Shown in pieces: positions 1 through 11,737 of a stretch of 64,000 nucleotides of DNA. Made by a program: the position numbers and the translations under genes. A model generated the notes under the pieces. That model ran no database searches, was not told the DNA's origin, and worked only from the letters and a program-made list of their open reading frames with translations. Source of the DNA: Oikopleura dioica (lineage: Eukaryota > Chordata > Appendicularia > Copelata > Oikopleuridae). Positions within the stretch are counted from its first letter, which is position 1, and every line of letters starts with the position of its first letter. The stretch is taken from positions 7,998,501 through 8,062,500 of the forward strand of contig OU015569.1 in the NCBI GenBank assembly GCA_907165135.1, written 5' to 3'.

Positions 1-3000
1 ATTGGCCTCGGAGATTTTATAACAATTTGAAAGTGGCAGGAGTACGCATGCTTGATGGCGATGTGACGGACGAAGTGGAAGCTAACTCTCTCAAGTAAGA
101 ACAGTTATTTATAGCTATGACGTAAGAAACGACACGTAACCTTTCATTCTGGAGCTAAATGCCATGTTATCTCCAAAATGCGAGAATATAAACAATTCAC
201 AAGTTTGACGTACTTCAAGCGTAATATTTATTGCCGCTCTGCCAGATTATTAATACGCGTTAAAATCGCACATTTTTTACGTTTTGCAATAAACGTAATT
301 AGCGACAGATGGAAAATTAGGGTGCATTATTACGTTACTTTTGACGGCCGGCTGTCTGTGAGCGCACTCCACAGACCTTGCGACGCCCGGTTATTATCTT
401 CTGGTGTTGAAATTATTTTCTGGGCTAATTGATCGACAAAACCGACCCAGAGAAGATACTCAAGCATTGCCAATGCTGCATTGGCGATTCTTAACTAGAG
501 TTTTTATTAAACCAAAATGAAGATTTTTTTCACACCCTTGATATGACAACATTTTCTCAAAATATTATTTGTTTTGATGGTTGCAAAACTAAATACTTTC
601 GCGAAGAATATTGATTATCCAAATACAAATTTCTTGCTAATGAGCTGTCGAAGAGTGTGGGAAAGATTAGTGCGAAGAGTTGCACGCATAATTGTTTCGG
701 ATGGATTCATCTTCGGCTTCCTTTTTCGGAATTCTATATTACACAAGTTTTCGTCATGCCCTTTGACTTTAGCCTGTCCGTTCTTCCCTTTCTCATGCAG
801 CTCAAAGATTTAAAGACTCCCATTTTGTTTAAAACTTATCCCCACTAAGAGTAGCTGTCTATCATGAAACGTATCTGAATGTTTGGAAAGAGTCTGTCCT
901 TAAATGACGCATGAAATAATATCGAACACCTGGCAAGCACTTGAAAGAACAAGAATTCTTTCAGATTAAGGAATTTTCACGGAATTGTTAGCCACTTAAT
1001 TCGCGTTGTGAAGCATTTAGCGAATACACCTGGGCTGCAAGCCGGTCGATTTGATCACAAGATTTAACCAGATCAACTCAAGTGTCGGGAATAAACACTA
1101 TCATACTGAAGGATTCGTCTCAATATCACTGAAGCGAAATTTGATAGCTGATTCTTGAGCACTATCAGTTCCCGAACACAGTAAACCAGAATATAATTGT
1201 TCCACTTCCGAGTAAAATAGCGTTCGGAAAACAAGATAGCATCATGCCGATGCAATCACCGTGTGTAGCCATCGATGAAGGAATGATTGAAATCTAGCTA
1301 GGGAAAGGATGCTTTCCGTTGTGGATTTTTACCATATCGCTTTCTCTGAGCTGTGGATAGGCGATGAAGATCTTGGCGCCCATCTTGGGCTAAGTCGGCG
1401 TTAATCCGGCTGACCGACCAGTTGTCGAATACACACAAACTAATTAGAAACGCCAAGTCGCCTCCTCAAGCCTCGATAGGTTAAACAGGCCTTATTTATT
1501 ATCCAAGATAACTAATCCGACAAATGGCCGTCGAGCCACACATCCGACTTTTATTTTTGCGCAACACCTTCTTGGTTCCTTAATTAAGCCGACGCAAAAT
1601 TTTTACTTATTGAACAAATTAAGATTCGCCCGTGGAGTAGTGGACATTTACTCGGCCTCCTGGGGTCCTGATGATGACGGCAAGAAAGTCGACGGACCAA
1701 GGCTCATGGCACAGCAAGCATTCATCGATGGAGCACGATTTGGACGCAACGGCCTTGGCGTGGGGAGCAGATCATCCTTTCTCAAGCCTACGGGTTGGCG
1801 CTTGTCCATATGCTCTAACCCGAGTACAGATCTATTTTTGTATGGGCGTCCGGCAACGGTGGTCATAACCAAGACCATTGCTCCTGCGATGGTTATACAA
1901 ATTCGATTTATACTATCAGGCACGATTTTAACTCACATATACTTTATGCAGCATATAATATGCTAAATCTGATATTCAATCATTGAAAGTGTTTCCGCTA
2001 CAACAGAACTCGGCAATCGCCCTTGGTATGCCGAATCTTGTGCTTCTACTATGACAACTACATTTTCTTCTGGTGAAGGGAACGAAGGAAGCATCTACAC
2101 CACAGATTTGAATGCGTACTGTACATCTGAGCACACGGGTACATCCGCGTCTGCACCTTTTGGAGCCGCGATAATTGCTCTCGCTCTTGAAGCTAATCCG
2201 CAATTGAATTGGCGAGATATGCAGCATCTCATTGTTCGTTCTTCATCTTCTTCTGGCTTTGTCGCTCGCCAGAAAACAACAGAGTTTGAAACCAATGGAG
2301 CTGGTTTCGCGGTCAGTCACGTCTTTGGTTTTGGCCTCTTGGATGCATATGCTCTAGTCTCAATTGCAAAAACCTGGAGAACTGTTCCGCAGCAGAGGAT
2401 TTGTTCTATTCAGTCGATTCCAATCCAAAGAACGGCCTACAATCAACCAAATAACAAGTGCAGATCAAATAACTTCCATTTCAAGTAAGATTTTCTCACT
2501 TTTTTGAATGTGATTTTACAAAAACATATACGTTTGTCGATGGAGACAATCTCACTCTATTGTGAAAAGAGCGCGGGATTTACTTCTGCTTAGCGGAGTC
2601 AAGCGAACAGTACTTCTTTACATGATTTTAGTAACTGCCATTCCCAATGCAACGGCGGCTGCTGTGGGCCAAAAGAAACAGACTGTGTGTACTGCAGCAA
2701 TTTTATCGAAAGCGACGGTGTTACTTGCGTGGCCCAGTGTCCTCCTGGCTACGAAGTCCTTGCAACTGCTAGAGCAGCTAAGCAATGTCAAAAGGCCGAC
2801 CGCATTATCCGGCCTCGCAAAGAAACTCGCCATTATATCAATGTCAGAAGAAACTCGTGCAAAGCGAGCGATAGCGTCCGATTTTTAGAGCACACAATTT
2901 TGGAACTAACAATTGGTATTTTAAGCATTTTGATGAAGTCCTTAATGCGGAAATTAAAGAGCATTCGCGGCGAGGAGACCTGGAAATCAAACTGCGATCG

Positions 3001-4388
3001 CCTAAAGGAACTCTTTCGACCTTGTTGGAAAGACGCTCATTTGACAGAAGCGCAAAGGTTTGTTTTACCTCAACTAGTATATATATTCTGATATTTCTAG
3101 GGATTTCAAAAGTGGAAATTTATGAGTGTTCATTTCTGGGGCGAAGATCCTGAAGGCATTTGGGTACTGACGATTCTCGATGTCCCAAGTCAGCGAAATC
3201 AGCAAATGTGAGTGAAATAATAAGTTGAGGTTAATAAGTCGATTTTAGAGGTTTTCTTGAAGAATTTACTCTTCATTTACATGGAACATCAACTCATCCT
3301 CAGCCAGGCTGGACAATGCCACCTCTTCTACCCAAAACGCGGCAAATTCAAGGTGTCCAGCGTGAGGACTTCCATTCGGCAATAGACTCCTCTCCACTCA
3401 ACCATAACTGCGCAAGTGTATGTTTTTGAAAATAACGCTCAATTTTTTATTGAAATTCAAGTTCCAAAATCATAACTGCCACGAGTTCTGCACAGGAGGA
3501 TGCTGTGGACCACATCCTTTGCAATGCCGATTTTGCAAACACGCGATGAGCAAAGATGGCAGGTTTCAATTGGATCTGCCTATTCAAGATGATCTAAATT
3601 AATTTTAGCACATGTTTACAACAGTGTCCGTACCGACAGTTTCTGAATTCAAAACGCCAATGCCAGGATTGTCAACACCCTTGTGATCACTGTGCGAACC
3701 AGCCGGACGTGTGTACAAGATGCGTAGCTGGGTACACTTCCGATGGCCGCGGCGGCTGTGATAAAGAGGTCCGTTTAATACACGGATTCATAAATCCAAC
3801 ATTCTTAGTGCGAGCTTGGAGAATACACGCACCCGGAAACTCACGAGTGTCGCAAGTGTCACCCTAGCTGCTCCCGATGCTCTGGACCTTACGCGAATGA
3901 GTGTCGCGCCTGCACCAGCGAGTTTACTTTTCTCGAAGCCGGTGTATGCCGCACACGCTGTCAAGATGGCTTTTACCCCGACCTATCAAGTAAACAGATT
4001 AATACAGAACTGTTCTGAAACTATATCAAATAGCACATGTCTGTAACAAATGTCATGACGACTGCAAAACATGCACTGGAGGCTCTGCAAGGGATTGTAC
4101 CTCCTGTCATTACAATAGCCTTGTTCAAAATGGGCAATGTCTGCAAACAGGTAAAACAGACAGAATGAGCGCAAGTAACTAATGCTTTCCAGAGTGCGAA
4201 GACATGATGAAAGTTAATTTATGCTACAATGTACTCGAGTTTTGCGAAGTCGCCGTAGTCGCAGATTACTGCTGTTCGACGTGCAGAACGAATAGGTGTG
4301 AACCTTAAAATTAGTTTGGTTAAAATTTAACGAATTTAATTCTAGACTCGCCAACCGAAACAGAAGGGCGCTGGAAAACTCTCCATAG
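1..4388 (+). CDS. Proprotein convertase, PCSK5/PCSK6 (PACE4)-like, 5' partial
   Basis: Secretory-pathway subtilisin-like (S8B) protease that cuts precursors after paired basic residues. The gene enters from the left. Exons inferred by hand: up to 94, 1624-1759, 1825-1919, 1990-2484, 2632-2915, 2960-3057, 3101-3207, 3249-3417, 3462-3562, 3609-3768, 3809-3989, 4034-4150, 4193-4295, 4346-4388. The first exon carries [18 protein letters not shown], continued after the intron by [11 protein letters not shown]. Exon 3 has the oxyanion-hole Asn (WASGNGG) and exon 4 the catalytic Ser (HTGTSASAP). A P-domain follows ([34 protein letters not shown]), then furin-like Cys-rich repeats and a C-terminal PLAC domain (4193-4295), as in PCSK6. 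The catalytic Asp and His lie outside the window. Odd points: an extra furin-like repeat before the P-domain, and a GC-AG intron at 1920-1989. No membrane segment after PLAC, so probably secreted. Confidence 0.9.
95..1623 (+). other. Long (1.5 kb) intron of the convertase gene
   Basis: The donor is GTAAGA at 95 and the acceptor AAATTAAG ends at 1623. Joining the flanks restores the conserved run from SL to IYSASWG with no gap in the family alignment. The gene's other introns are 41-147 nt. I see no convincing coding exon, terminal inverted repeat or RNA gene inside, so it may hold regulatory sequence or a decayed transposon. Confidence 0.75.
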
Positions 4389-5994
4389 TGTAAAATGAAA
4401 TTGACACTGAGCATTGTGTCGTTTTGTTCTGTATAATTCTTATAATTGGCCGACTTTGTACTATCATTTATCGTTATTATTGGTGCTCGTTCGTTTTTGA
4501 CCCTTAACATTTGAAAGAAATTCAAATGGACCAAAGAGTAAATAATAAAACTTATATAAATCGAAAGTGTTTTTAGAGAAGATCTATCGATGAGGATAAA
4601 GCGCAGAAAAAGTTTAAATAATCGCATCTAACGGACATTGCTTTATCCTGGAGAGATTTCCAAGGCAGCGGAAGTGCACCGGCTCATCCATAAATCCTCA
4701 ATAATCCAAATTTTGAATGCTCCTTGCTCAGCAGGGCTTCGATTTAGCACTAAATTAACCGTATAGTCGACTGTCACAAGCGCGAAACGCATTTTGTACA
4801 GTTCAGGATTCCGTTTATCCCTTTTTGATAGAAAAATTTCAAAGAAATGGAGACCCCAATTTGTTAATTGTGTATTGTGTGTAATACTGTTTTGGCGGTA
4901 AGCGAGGAGCTTTGTTTTGATCTGCCGCAGCACAGGTGTTGCCCGTTTCGAAGAGAGAGAAAGACCTCATCCCTCTGATGCTCGAACTTGTTAAGACTGC
5001 TCTTTTGTGAATTTGGGTCACCTGTTACGCTCTTCCGCGAACAGTTTGTCAGGAGAGGGATGAGCTCTTTCAACTGAAGCCGAAACGGAAAAGGCTTACT
5101 ATTTTTAAAGTAGTTATCTTTCTTGCATCATTTGGCATTTTTCAATATTCATTTTTTGATACTGCTTCTTTTTTATTGTTATTAGTTAGCGGAAGAGCAA
5201 ATGGAAATTTTTGACAGTCGGAAGTTCCGCCAAAGACGCTCCAGAAGATGAGCGAGCAGCCACGATATGTCGACCGGGAAAAAGCGAGATGGTGGAGACG
5301 TTTATACAACGGTTCAAAGATATCTAAAACCACCATCCATAACCTTCGTCTTTATGGCTGACAATGGATGTGCTTGACACTTTTATTTTTCTAAGCACTC
5401 TTCTGATTGCTTTTTGAGAATAGAAAGCCGATAAAAATAATGATTGGAAAACTGTGTCTGAACCTGTCTAAAGTGTGCCTAGATTGATGATGGCGGCTCC
5501 GTTGCAAGTCGACAAACTTCTAAACGCGCGCTTGAAATAATCAATCTCACTTGAAACTTTTCTAACTTTTCAATAAAGTAGTCTTCTGAAGTGGCCGAGC
5601 GTTTTTGAGTGTGTGATTAATACTGCAATGCAAAAATCGTTGGAAAGCGTTGCTTTCTTGCCAGCGTCATTACAATAAGTCCCCAGTTTTACGGCTGCAC
5701 AAAATTGATAAAGAACTTGCCAATGCGAAGATCAAAAGGAAGCAAGAGCAAATAGTAGTAAACTTGAGCGCGTGCGCATTCTGCCGAGAAGTCGTCTTCT
5801 TCTAAATGCCAAGTTATAGGATGAGTATTATGTAAACTCACCCCAACCAGTGAAATTTCAAAAAAAGTAAAACTAGTTCCGCGAGCCGCAGACGACCTTT
5901 AATTTTCGCGCGTCAAAACAGGAATTAGCTCACGCGGTGATCAACTTCAAGACATTCTTTAAACTTTATTCTTCTATCAGTAACAGTCAATAGC
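4389..5994. other. Intergenic, no supported gene
   Basis: Downstream of the convertase stop I find no exon chain I can defend. An open minus-strand stretch at 4643-4933 has acceptable composition but no recognisable domain, start context or partner exons. The rest is AT-rich with frequent stops on both strands. Confidence 0.5.
5965..5970 (-). terminator. AATAAA polyadenylation signal
   Basis: AATAAA on the minus strand, about 30 nt past the stop codon of the candidate gene that starts at 6403. This spacing is the main support for that gene. Confidence 0.4.
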
Positions 5995-6001
5995 TTATGT
6001 A

Positions 6002-6403
6002 TTACAGAATCTGTAAGAAGTAGGAGCCAACAAGAACAGAAACAGAGAGCGCACCAAAAGAATTTGCTTCGGAATCCCGCAACGATTGTGTAATAAATCG
6101 CTTTGTTTGTGAATTTGGTACTTTAACGCGTGTTTCAATTGCTCTCCACATTTCGATGTTAATTTGCAGCGAGAGGCAAATTTGAATGAATTGTGCAAAA
6201 TATACAAACCAGTTCCACTTTGCAAGAAGCAGTGCAGCATAAAGAGCAGTGCTGCTCACTAATGACTGTGGTATTTCCAAAATACAAAAGCTGCTCGACT
6301 GCGAAATTGGCATCGTAATTGACCATTTAGCCGCGAACTCGAGTACCGCTGAGCACGGGCAATTAATCTTCTTTTGCATTAAAGATTTCATATATTTCAC
6401 CAA
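6002..6403 (-). CDS. Candidate small membrane protein, unknown family
   Basis: A single open frame of about 130 codons, longer than expected for this AT-rich stretch, followed by AATAAA. It has a hydrophobic central segment (AALLLAKWNWFVYF onward) and a hydrophobic C-terminus (GALSVSVLVGSYFLQIL), so a protein with one or two membrane passes is possible. The first ATG in frame lies about nine bases inside the open stretch. I recognise no family and see no introns, unusual for this region. It could be a chance frame. Confidence 0.3.
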   Translation of the reverse strand: MVKYMKSLMQKKINCPCSAVLEFAAKWSITMPISQSSSFCILEIPQSLVSSTALYAALLLAKWNWFVYFAQFIQICLSLQINIEMWRAIETRVKVPNSQTKRFITQSLRDSEANSFGALSVSVLVGSYFLQIL

Positions 6404-6409
6404 AAAAGC

Positions 6410-7269
6410 ACGGTTTTGTTGTATTCTTCTGCAAACTTATCTGAAAGCTAGAAAGGTCGATCTTGTATCTGATTGGTATCGAAAATGCAACATGTGTTTT
6501 CAAAAGTTGTATGTTTTCTTAGGGAGAACATCATTCACTTAGCATTAGTTAGGTGGAGCAACATCGATAAGTCGGCGGGAGTCTGAAGTGGTGTCCATTT
6601 CTGGCGATAGGAAAGTGGCTGTCATCGCGAAAATGACGCCGATAACGCGGCTCAGCCCTTTTGATAAATGCGCTCTTCAAATATTCGCAATCGGCTTTAT
6701 TTGCAATGAGATTTCGGAAAAATTGATTTCTTTCGGAGACCAAAGGGAACTCCAACCATAAGGTGTTGCAAAGGCTCAAGGGGCTTATCGGGTGCTTCGA
6801 AAGTGCAAAAGGCTAAAGCAGATGTACTGTTTTGCCGTACTGTTTGCCCGGCGAGCGTCAAAATCAGGCCAGATCCAACCAGATAACAACGGGGTAATTA
6901 CTTTCTTTCACACGCTCGGCTTGCCACAAGCGTTCCATTTCTACTTCTTGAATTCGCTTTTGCTAATTCCTGCTTCAGTTTTTTGAACTAATTAACTTAT
7001 TCTAAATTTATGTTTTGCGAATTAAGAAAGTTTTAAAAAATATTTTTTTTTTGATTTTTATTCACATGAGATAAGGTATGTACAAGACGAATTTGCGGAA
7101 AAGATCAAAGGTAGGGTCGTTTTTCCAGGCGTTGAATTTAGGAATGTTTTTTTTTGTGGTTCATATATGCGTGGCATCCAATCTGGCAGGAAGCGGCGGC
7201 TTCGCGTTTGATACTGGACAGCTTTTTGTACAAAATACTTATTAACAGTTTTGAGAGAAAGAGATAGTA
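6410..7269. other. Intergenic, no supported gene
   Basis: Both strands have open stretches around 6549-6780, but neither shows a recognisable domain, splice context or start. Taken as noncoding. Confidence 0.4.
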
Positions 7270-8702
7270 TTAGAGCGCAATAGATAAGGAAAGATTGAAG
7301 TTAGCCACCGACTTGACCTTCTTGCGAGCTTCGAGGGAGCTACGTCTTGAGACCATCATCGCGAAACTTCGTCTGCGAACGCTCTTTGGGGTGGTACCGA
7401 CGCTGCTCAAGTCTTCCATTGATTCGAAGGCAGTCAAGCTAGTGGAGGATTTTCTAGAGCTGCGAAGTTTGAAGGCATTTGATCGAGAGAGGCGGCGCTT
7501 TCGAGTAGGTGTGTCTGCAACTCTGGATCCCTCGTTGATGACAGGAAGTGTCGTCTCAAGTTCAGAAGCAGCTGGGACGGAGTGTTCGTCAATGGCGTCT
7601 AATTCTCCGGCTGGCTTAGAAGAAGATCGTCTTCGCATGGATCGTCGAAGGTTCTTGGGCACCAGTTTCATCAGGTTCGAGCCCGAAGTGACCTTTGCTT
7701 GTTTGGGGTTAACGATGTTGAGGTCAGTTTCCGAATTACAACGTTTCATGCATCGCGTGACTTTCGGCGCACCTGAAAAACTAAGTGTTACAAAAATAAC
7801 AACACAGAAGGCATTATTGTTATTCAAAGGGAGAACATGCAAATTTGGGAATGGAGCGAAAGGTACTAATCCATTTGATAAGCTCAGCTGAGCTTAATTT
7901 GACTGTTGAAGAAATCGATAGCAGTCAAGAGTTTATGTTGAGCTTGCTCAATTCAAAAAATCTCAGATCGATCTCAACTCAAGAGGCTCCTTCTGTCACC
8001 ATCCAAAAACTAGCGAGCTTTGGATCGCGCAGGTTCACCGGTTGGCTGCCCATGTTCCTTAAGCCGGCGCGGTTTCAAGGCTAGTTCAGGCTCAAGCTCT
8101 AATCCCTTATCAAAACTCACGGTCATGTCAAGATCAAGATCGACCCTGTTTGGCCTAGAAAATTACATGCCAAGTTGCTCCCTGAGAATTAATTTTTCGA
8201 AACTTAAAAATTGGACTCACCAATGAAGTCGTTATTTTCGTTGAAGCGATAGAACGCAAATTTGGAGTCTGCAAAGTTGATCTTGAGTTGGCTGGCTTCT
8301 TTGGCATTTGCTGGTAGGAAGACGCGCAGGTCAAGAAATCGCTGGCACAGTCGAACGCAGTTACTGCGGCCGAAGTTCTGGTTGGGGAAGAGTTCTGGGT
8401 TCGTTCGCACATGACGCAGCAGAACATCGACGGCGTTCGCTCCTGTGAATACGGATTCTGCGGCAGTGCGCACGATGTATCGTCGTTTCATTGTAACCTT
8501 GAAGAATAAATTAGATCTGTATCAATTTCAGAAGTATTTCTTTCATAGCGCTATTTTCTGGATATTTAAATATTTTCTCTGAACTTACTTTATCCTGGAG
8601 AAGAGTGATGAGGTCGATCCAGACCTTGGTGAAGGGAAACCGCCGATTCTGGTTCATATCTTGATTTTGCTGGGCGGCGGGGAACTCTCTAGTAATAGTC
8701 AT
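7270..8702 (-). CDS. DEP-domain protein, DEPDC7/DEPDC4-like
   Basis: Exon 1 (8589-8702) starts MTITREFPAA and ends LLQDK at GTAAGT. Exon 2 (8221-8497) encodes a DEP domain: KRRYIVRTAAESVFTGANAV, then VRLCQRFLDLRVF and FAFYRFNEN. This matches the order in DEPDC7: aromatic start, basic RR, FxGxxAVD, CQxxxDxxVF and YRF. DEP domains bind membranes and G-protein signalling partners. The last exon (7270-7772) is a basic Ser/Arg-rich tail with repeated RRxS motifs (MRRRSSSK, RRRSFAMM, SRRSS), possible kinase sites. An open stretch with LELEPELALKPRRLKEHG near 8040-8150 is probably a middle exon, but its junctions do not close. The protein would be far shorter than vertebrate DEPDC7, with the tail replacing its C-terminal half. 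Confidence 0.7.
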
Positions 8703-11189
8703 CTTTTTCGCTTTTTGATTTTCTGATATAGTTTTTGACTCGAAGAGGAGTGTTTAGGGACTTGTACTGTCTGCGCTCTTTTGACGTTTGAATCGAGCGC
8801 CAACGAGCGCCTTTTCGCCACCGTTTTCGAAAGATGGCGCCCTCGCGATCCCAACTCTAGCAACGCGTGCAGCCAGCGATAATCGCGTAAACGCCATCGA
8901 TTGATCTGAGCAAGAATCTGATCTAAACACGCGCTTTAGAAGGAAGTTTAGCCTTGCCACGCTCAGGAAGTGCCCCAGTCAGCACGCTTCTTATCGCTCC
9001 ACTGAAAATAATCCTTTTCAAACTTAAACTTTTAGGTATACCATCGACTTTTATAATATTATTATAAACATAATTTTTAACATAACTCATGTCAAATAAG
9101 ACTTACGCCACATAAAGGAAAAAGCAATTTCCTAAGGCAAGATCCTTACGAAAGAATTCTATATTGGCCGGAAAAAATATAAATTTTCGATTTTGACGAA
9201 AATTTCGCCTTTGACAGAAATCATTTATAGGGTTATTTTCATTGCTTCATTCTGCAAAAGATTTTGCTAATAAATAAAATGATTATCAAACGCCAACTAA
9301 AGTTTACGAGAGAAAACGTTTAGAGTCACAGTCATGAGAGAAGAAGTAAGATGTTAAAACGTAAATATGAATTTATACACATCATTCAAAGTACATATCA
9401 TAATTTTATACGAGTGAAGAAATAAGCAGAGCAGAATACCCTTAACTTGCGTGAACTCACTATGAAGATCCTGCACTTAATTCACCTTTGAGGTTGAGGA
9501 TAAGGGCGTAAGGAGTGGTGTCTAACTGAAATGGAAATTATGGGCAGAATCCAAACGGACTCAATTTAAAGTCAAGATTAATTAAATGGCCCCCATTGAG
9601 ATGCTGGAGAAAATTGGTGGGCGAGGGCCAACTGGCGACGGTCACTTCCGCTTTTCAAAGTGTGCAACTGAAATTCAAATTCAATATTTCCAAGGTGGCC
9701 AACCCAACCCAACTCTTCTCCTAACCGACTAATTATCCTCATTCACCCGTTTACCAAAATTTAAAATCTTATTTTTTTCGTCGAGTACAATAATCTTTAT
9801 TTTGTGGATAGAGGGTGCGAATATTTCGTGGATTCTCGCGAAATTCTGTGCTAAAAGGGTGAAGTAGCTGCTAAGTGTATCTACTCAAGAACAAAATGCA
9901 CAAAAATGAAAAGCAGTTCTGATAAAAGGAATGTTCTGAAAGACTCGAAAATGTGTCAAGCGAATGCTTTGCGGAAGTTCCATTCCAGATTCCTTAAAAA
10001 GAGTTTTTCAGCTCTTGAGAAACAATTAGCATTTGCGTTCCTAGTGAATTCAGAGCAGCTTGGTTAGATTTGTCTTTAAATTTAAAGTGCTTGAAATCAG
10101 TTTCCTGGGCGCATCTGGGCTCAATTTAATCCTGTCAATGTGTGAGAGAGAGCCCATATGGCGCCTGGCGCAAGTATTTCGCCTCGAATAATCTGAGAAA
10201 AAAAACGGTAGTCTGATCCGCTCGTGATCCCATTTCTCATATCCGGTCAAGGCACGAGAATAGGATTAGACGCCATGCTTGTAACCTTGAATCAATCGAA
10301 AACTCTTGTTCCAACTGGTCTTTGGCGTCTCACCAGAATTAAATAGAAAAATTTTTTTGGCTACCGTCGGATTTGCCTAGCCTCGGACTCGCCAATATAT
10401 GACGTAAAAATTGAAAGAAATTGTTGAAGGCTATTTTCAAAGCATTGATTCTGCCGCGCTTTAAAACATTTTCATTTTAGAACATTTCAAGCGGCTGAAA
10501 AATGGAAAGGAGGATAAGAAATAGCACTCGATCTTAAACAATTTCCCGGGATCTGTTCACCGGATGAGCCTCCTCCGATGGGCTATTACTTTTACGTATT
10601 CAATTTATAATCAAGGGAAGCAACAGATAATCGAAGCGCGAGAAATTCATGTTGTCAAACTTGGTGAGGATGAAAGAGATGCCGGTCAAATAGACTTCTT
10701 TACGTGAAGAAGTAGCCACGAGTTCCAGAGGAACGTAAATTGGCGGCGACTAACAAGTACGCTGGACACCTGTACTCGGCGGCAGGTTCCAATTATCACT
10801 CGCGCCGCCGCCGTCTCCAGAGCAGAGCACTCTCCACCTGCCTTCTAGTATGCTTCAGTAATTCCCCTCAAGTCCCATCTTCTTTCTCGCTTTTCTCTTC
10901 CTTGTTCTCGATTGTCCAATTTCCTCATATTCTGAGTCACTCCGAAGAATTTTTTCTCGTCCAATTAGGCGTCAGTACTCAGCACATTTTTTTGCATTCA
11001 CATGGATCGGACAACTGGTCAACAAAAATCACAGAGAAGAGCTTTGGAATTGAATTGTTGAGTTTAATTTTTAAAATGTCATTTTCATTTCGAGCAGTCC
11101 GCATATTTTCGTTGATTGTCGGCGATTTTGTTACTCATTAGATTTTAGATTCTAAAATTTAGAACGACAGAACTCGGTTGCTAAAATCA
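8703..11189. other. Long noncoding intergenic region
   Basis: About 2.5 kb with no supportable coding exon on either strand, long for this gene-dense window. It separates the divergent DEP gene and SIM-motif gene, so it must hold both promoters. It includes a fragment of a dispersed repeat at 9163-9189. The frames at 10050-10250 and 10740-11141 lack domain or splice support. Confidence 0.5.
9163..9189 (+). repeat. Fragment of the foldback repeat also at 62415-62874
   Basis: These 27 bases (ATTGGCCGGAAAAAATATAA then ATTTTCG) are identical to 62412-62438, the left terminus of the inverted-repeat element there. No opposite terminus is evident nearby, so this looks like a lone end of the same family. 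Confidence 0.6.
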
Positions 11190-11689
11190 ATGTCCTCCCA
11201 CAATGAAAACAACTCTGATGTGATGTCGAAGAGGAGAAAGAAATCCGCACTCACAGTTCCGCTTGTTCCTTGCGCTCTTCCAGAGTCCATGCGCCAAGTT
11301 CTCGGCGCTCGAAGAAACGAGAAGAATTATCCTCATGTTATAGCTATCTCAGATTCCGATGAAGGTGAGTTTTTCAAGAGTTGCGTTTTTATCACCTGCT
11401 TGATTTAGAAATTGAAATCATAGAAGAGAAATCCACGCGCCCGAGAAAACGATCGAGCGAGCAAATCCGTTACACAAGTGACCCTGACGACATTCCATTG
11501 CATTTGCTGATTCCAGCTCTAAACCAATGTCAAAATCGAGCAAGACGAAGTAAAACTTCAGAAGTATGTAGAGTTGACTTAACTCTCGATGATGAGGCCA
11601 GTCAGAACTCACAGAACCGTCCTCCAAGGAAGATTCTGGAAGAAATAACCGCACGTCAGCAAACCCGAACAACCACTTTCTCGCACTAA
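11190..11689 (+). CDS. Small acidic protein with SUMO-interaction-like motifs
   Basis: Two exons (11190-11364, 11409-11689) joined by a GT-AG intron of 44 nt; the join restores SDSDEEIEIIEEK. The start ATG gives MSSHNENNSD. The product is about 150 residues, basic near the N-terminus (SKRRKKS, KRSSEQ), and carries two hydrophobic cores flanked by acids and serines: VIAISDSDE running into IEIIEEK, and VDLTLDDE. These fit SUMO-interaction motifs as in RNF4, but no RING or other domain is visible. A nuclear SUMO-binding adaptor is an inference; the family is not recognised. The polyA signal lies at 11732. Confidence 0.7.
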
Positions 11690-11731
11690 TATCGAATAGC
11701 GATTCCTGTCACTTTTTTTAAACATATAAAG

Positions 11732-11737
11732 AATAAA
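11732..11737 (+). terminator. AATAAA polyadenylation signal
   Basis: Canonical AATAAA 43 nt after the stop codon of the SIM-motif gene. Confidence 0.6.

Noticed and set aside
7295-7891. Long plus-strand open frame of about 198 codons
   Set aside because: It is antisense to the Ser/Arg-rich exon of the DEP gene; the minus strand has splice signals and a sensible product, the plus strand no domain.
10740-11141. Plus-strand frame of 133 codons
   Set aside because: Low-complexity Ser/Leu/Phe composition, no splice partner and no recognisable domain; probably promoter sequence of the next gene.
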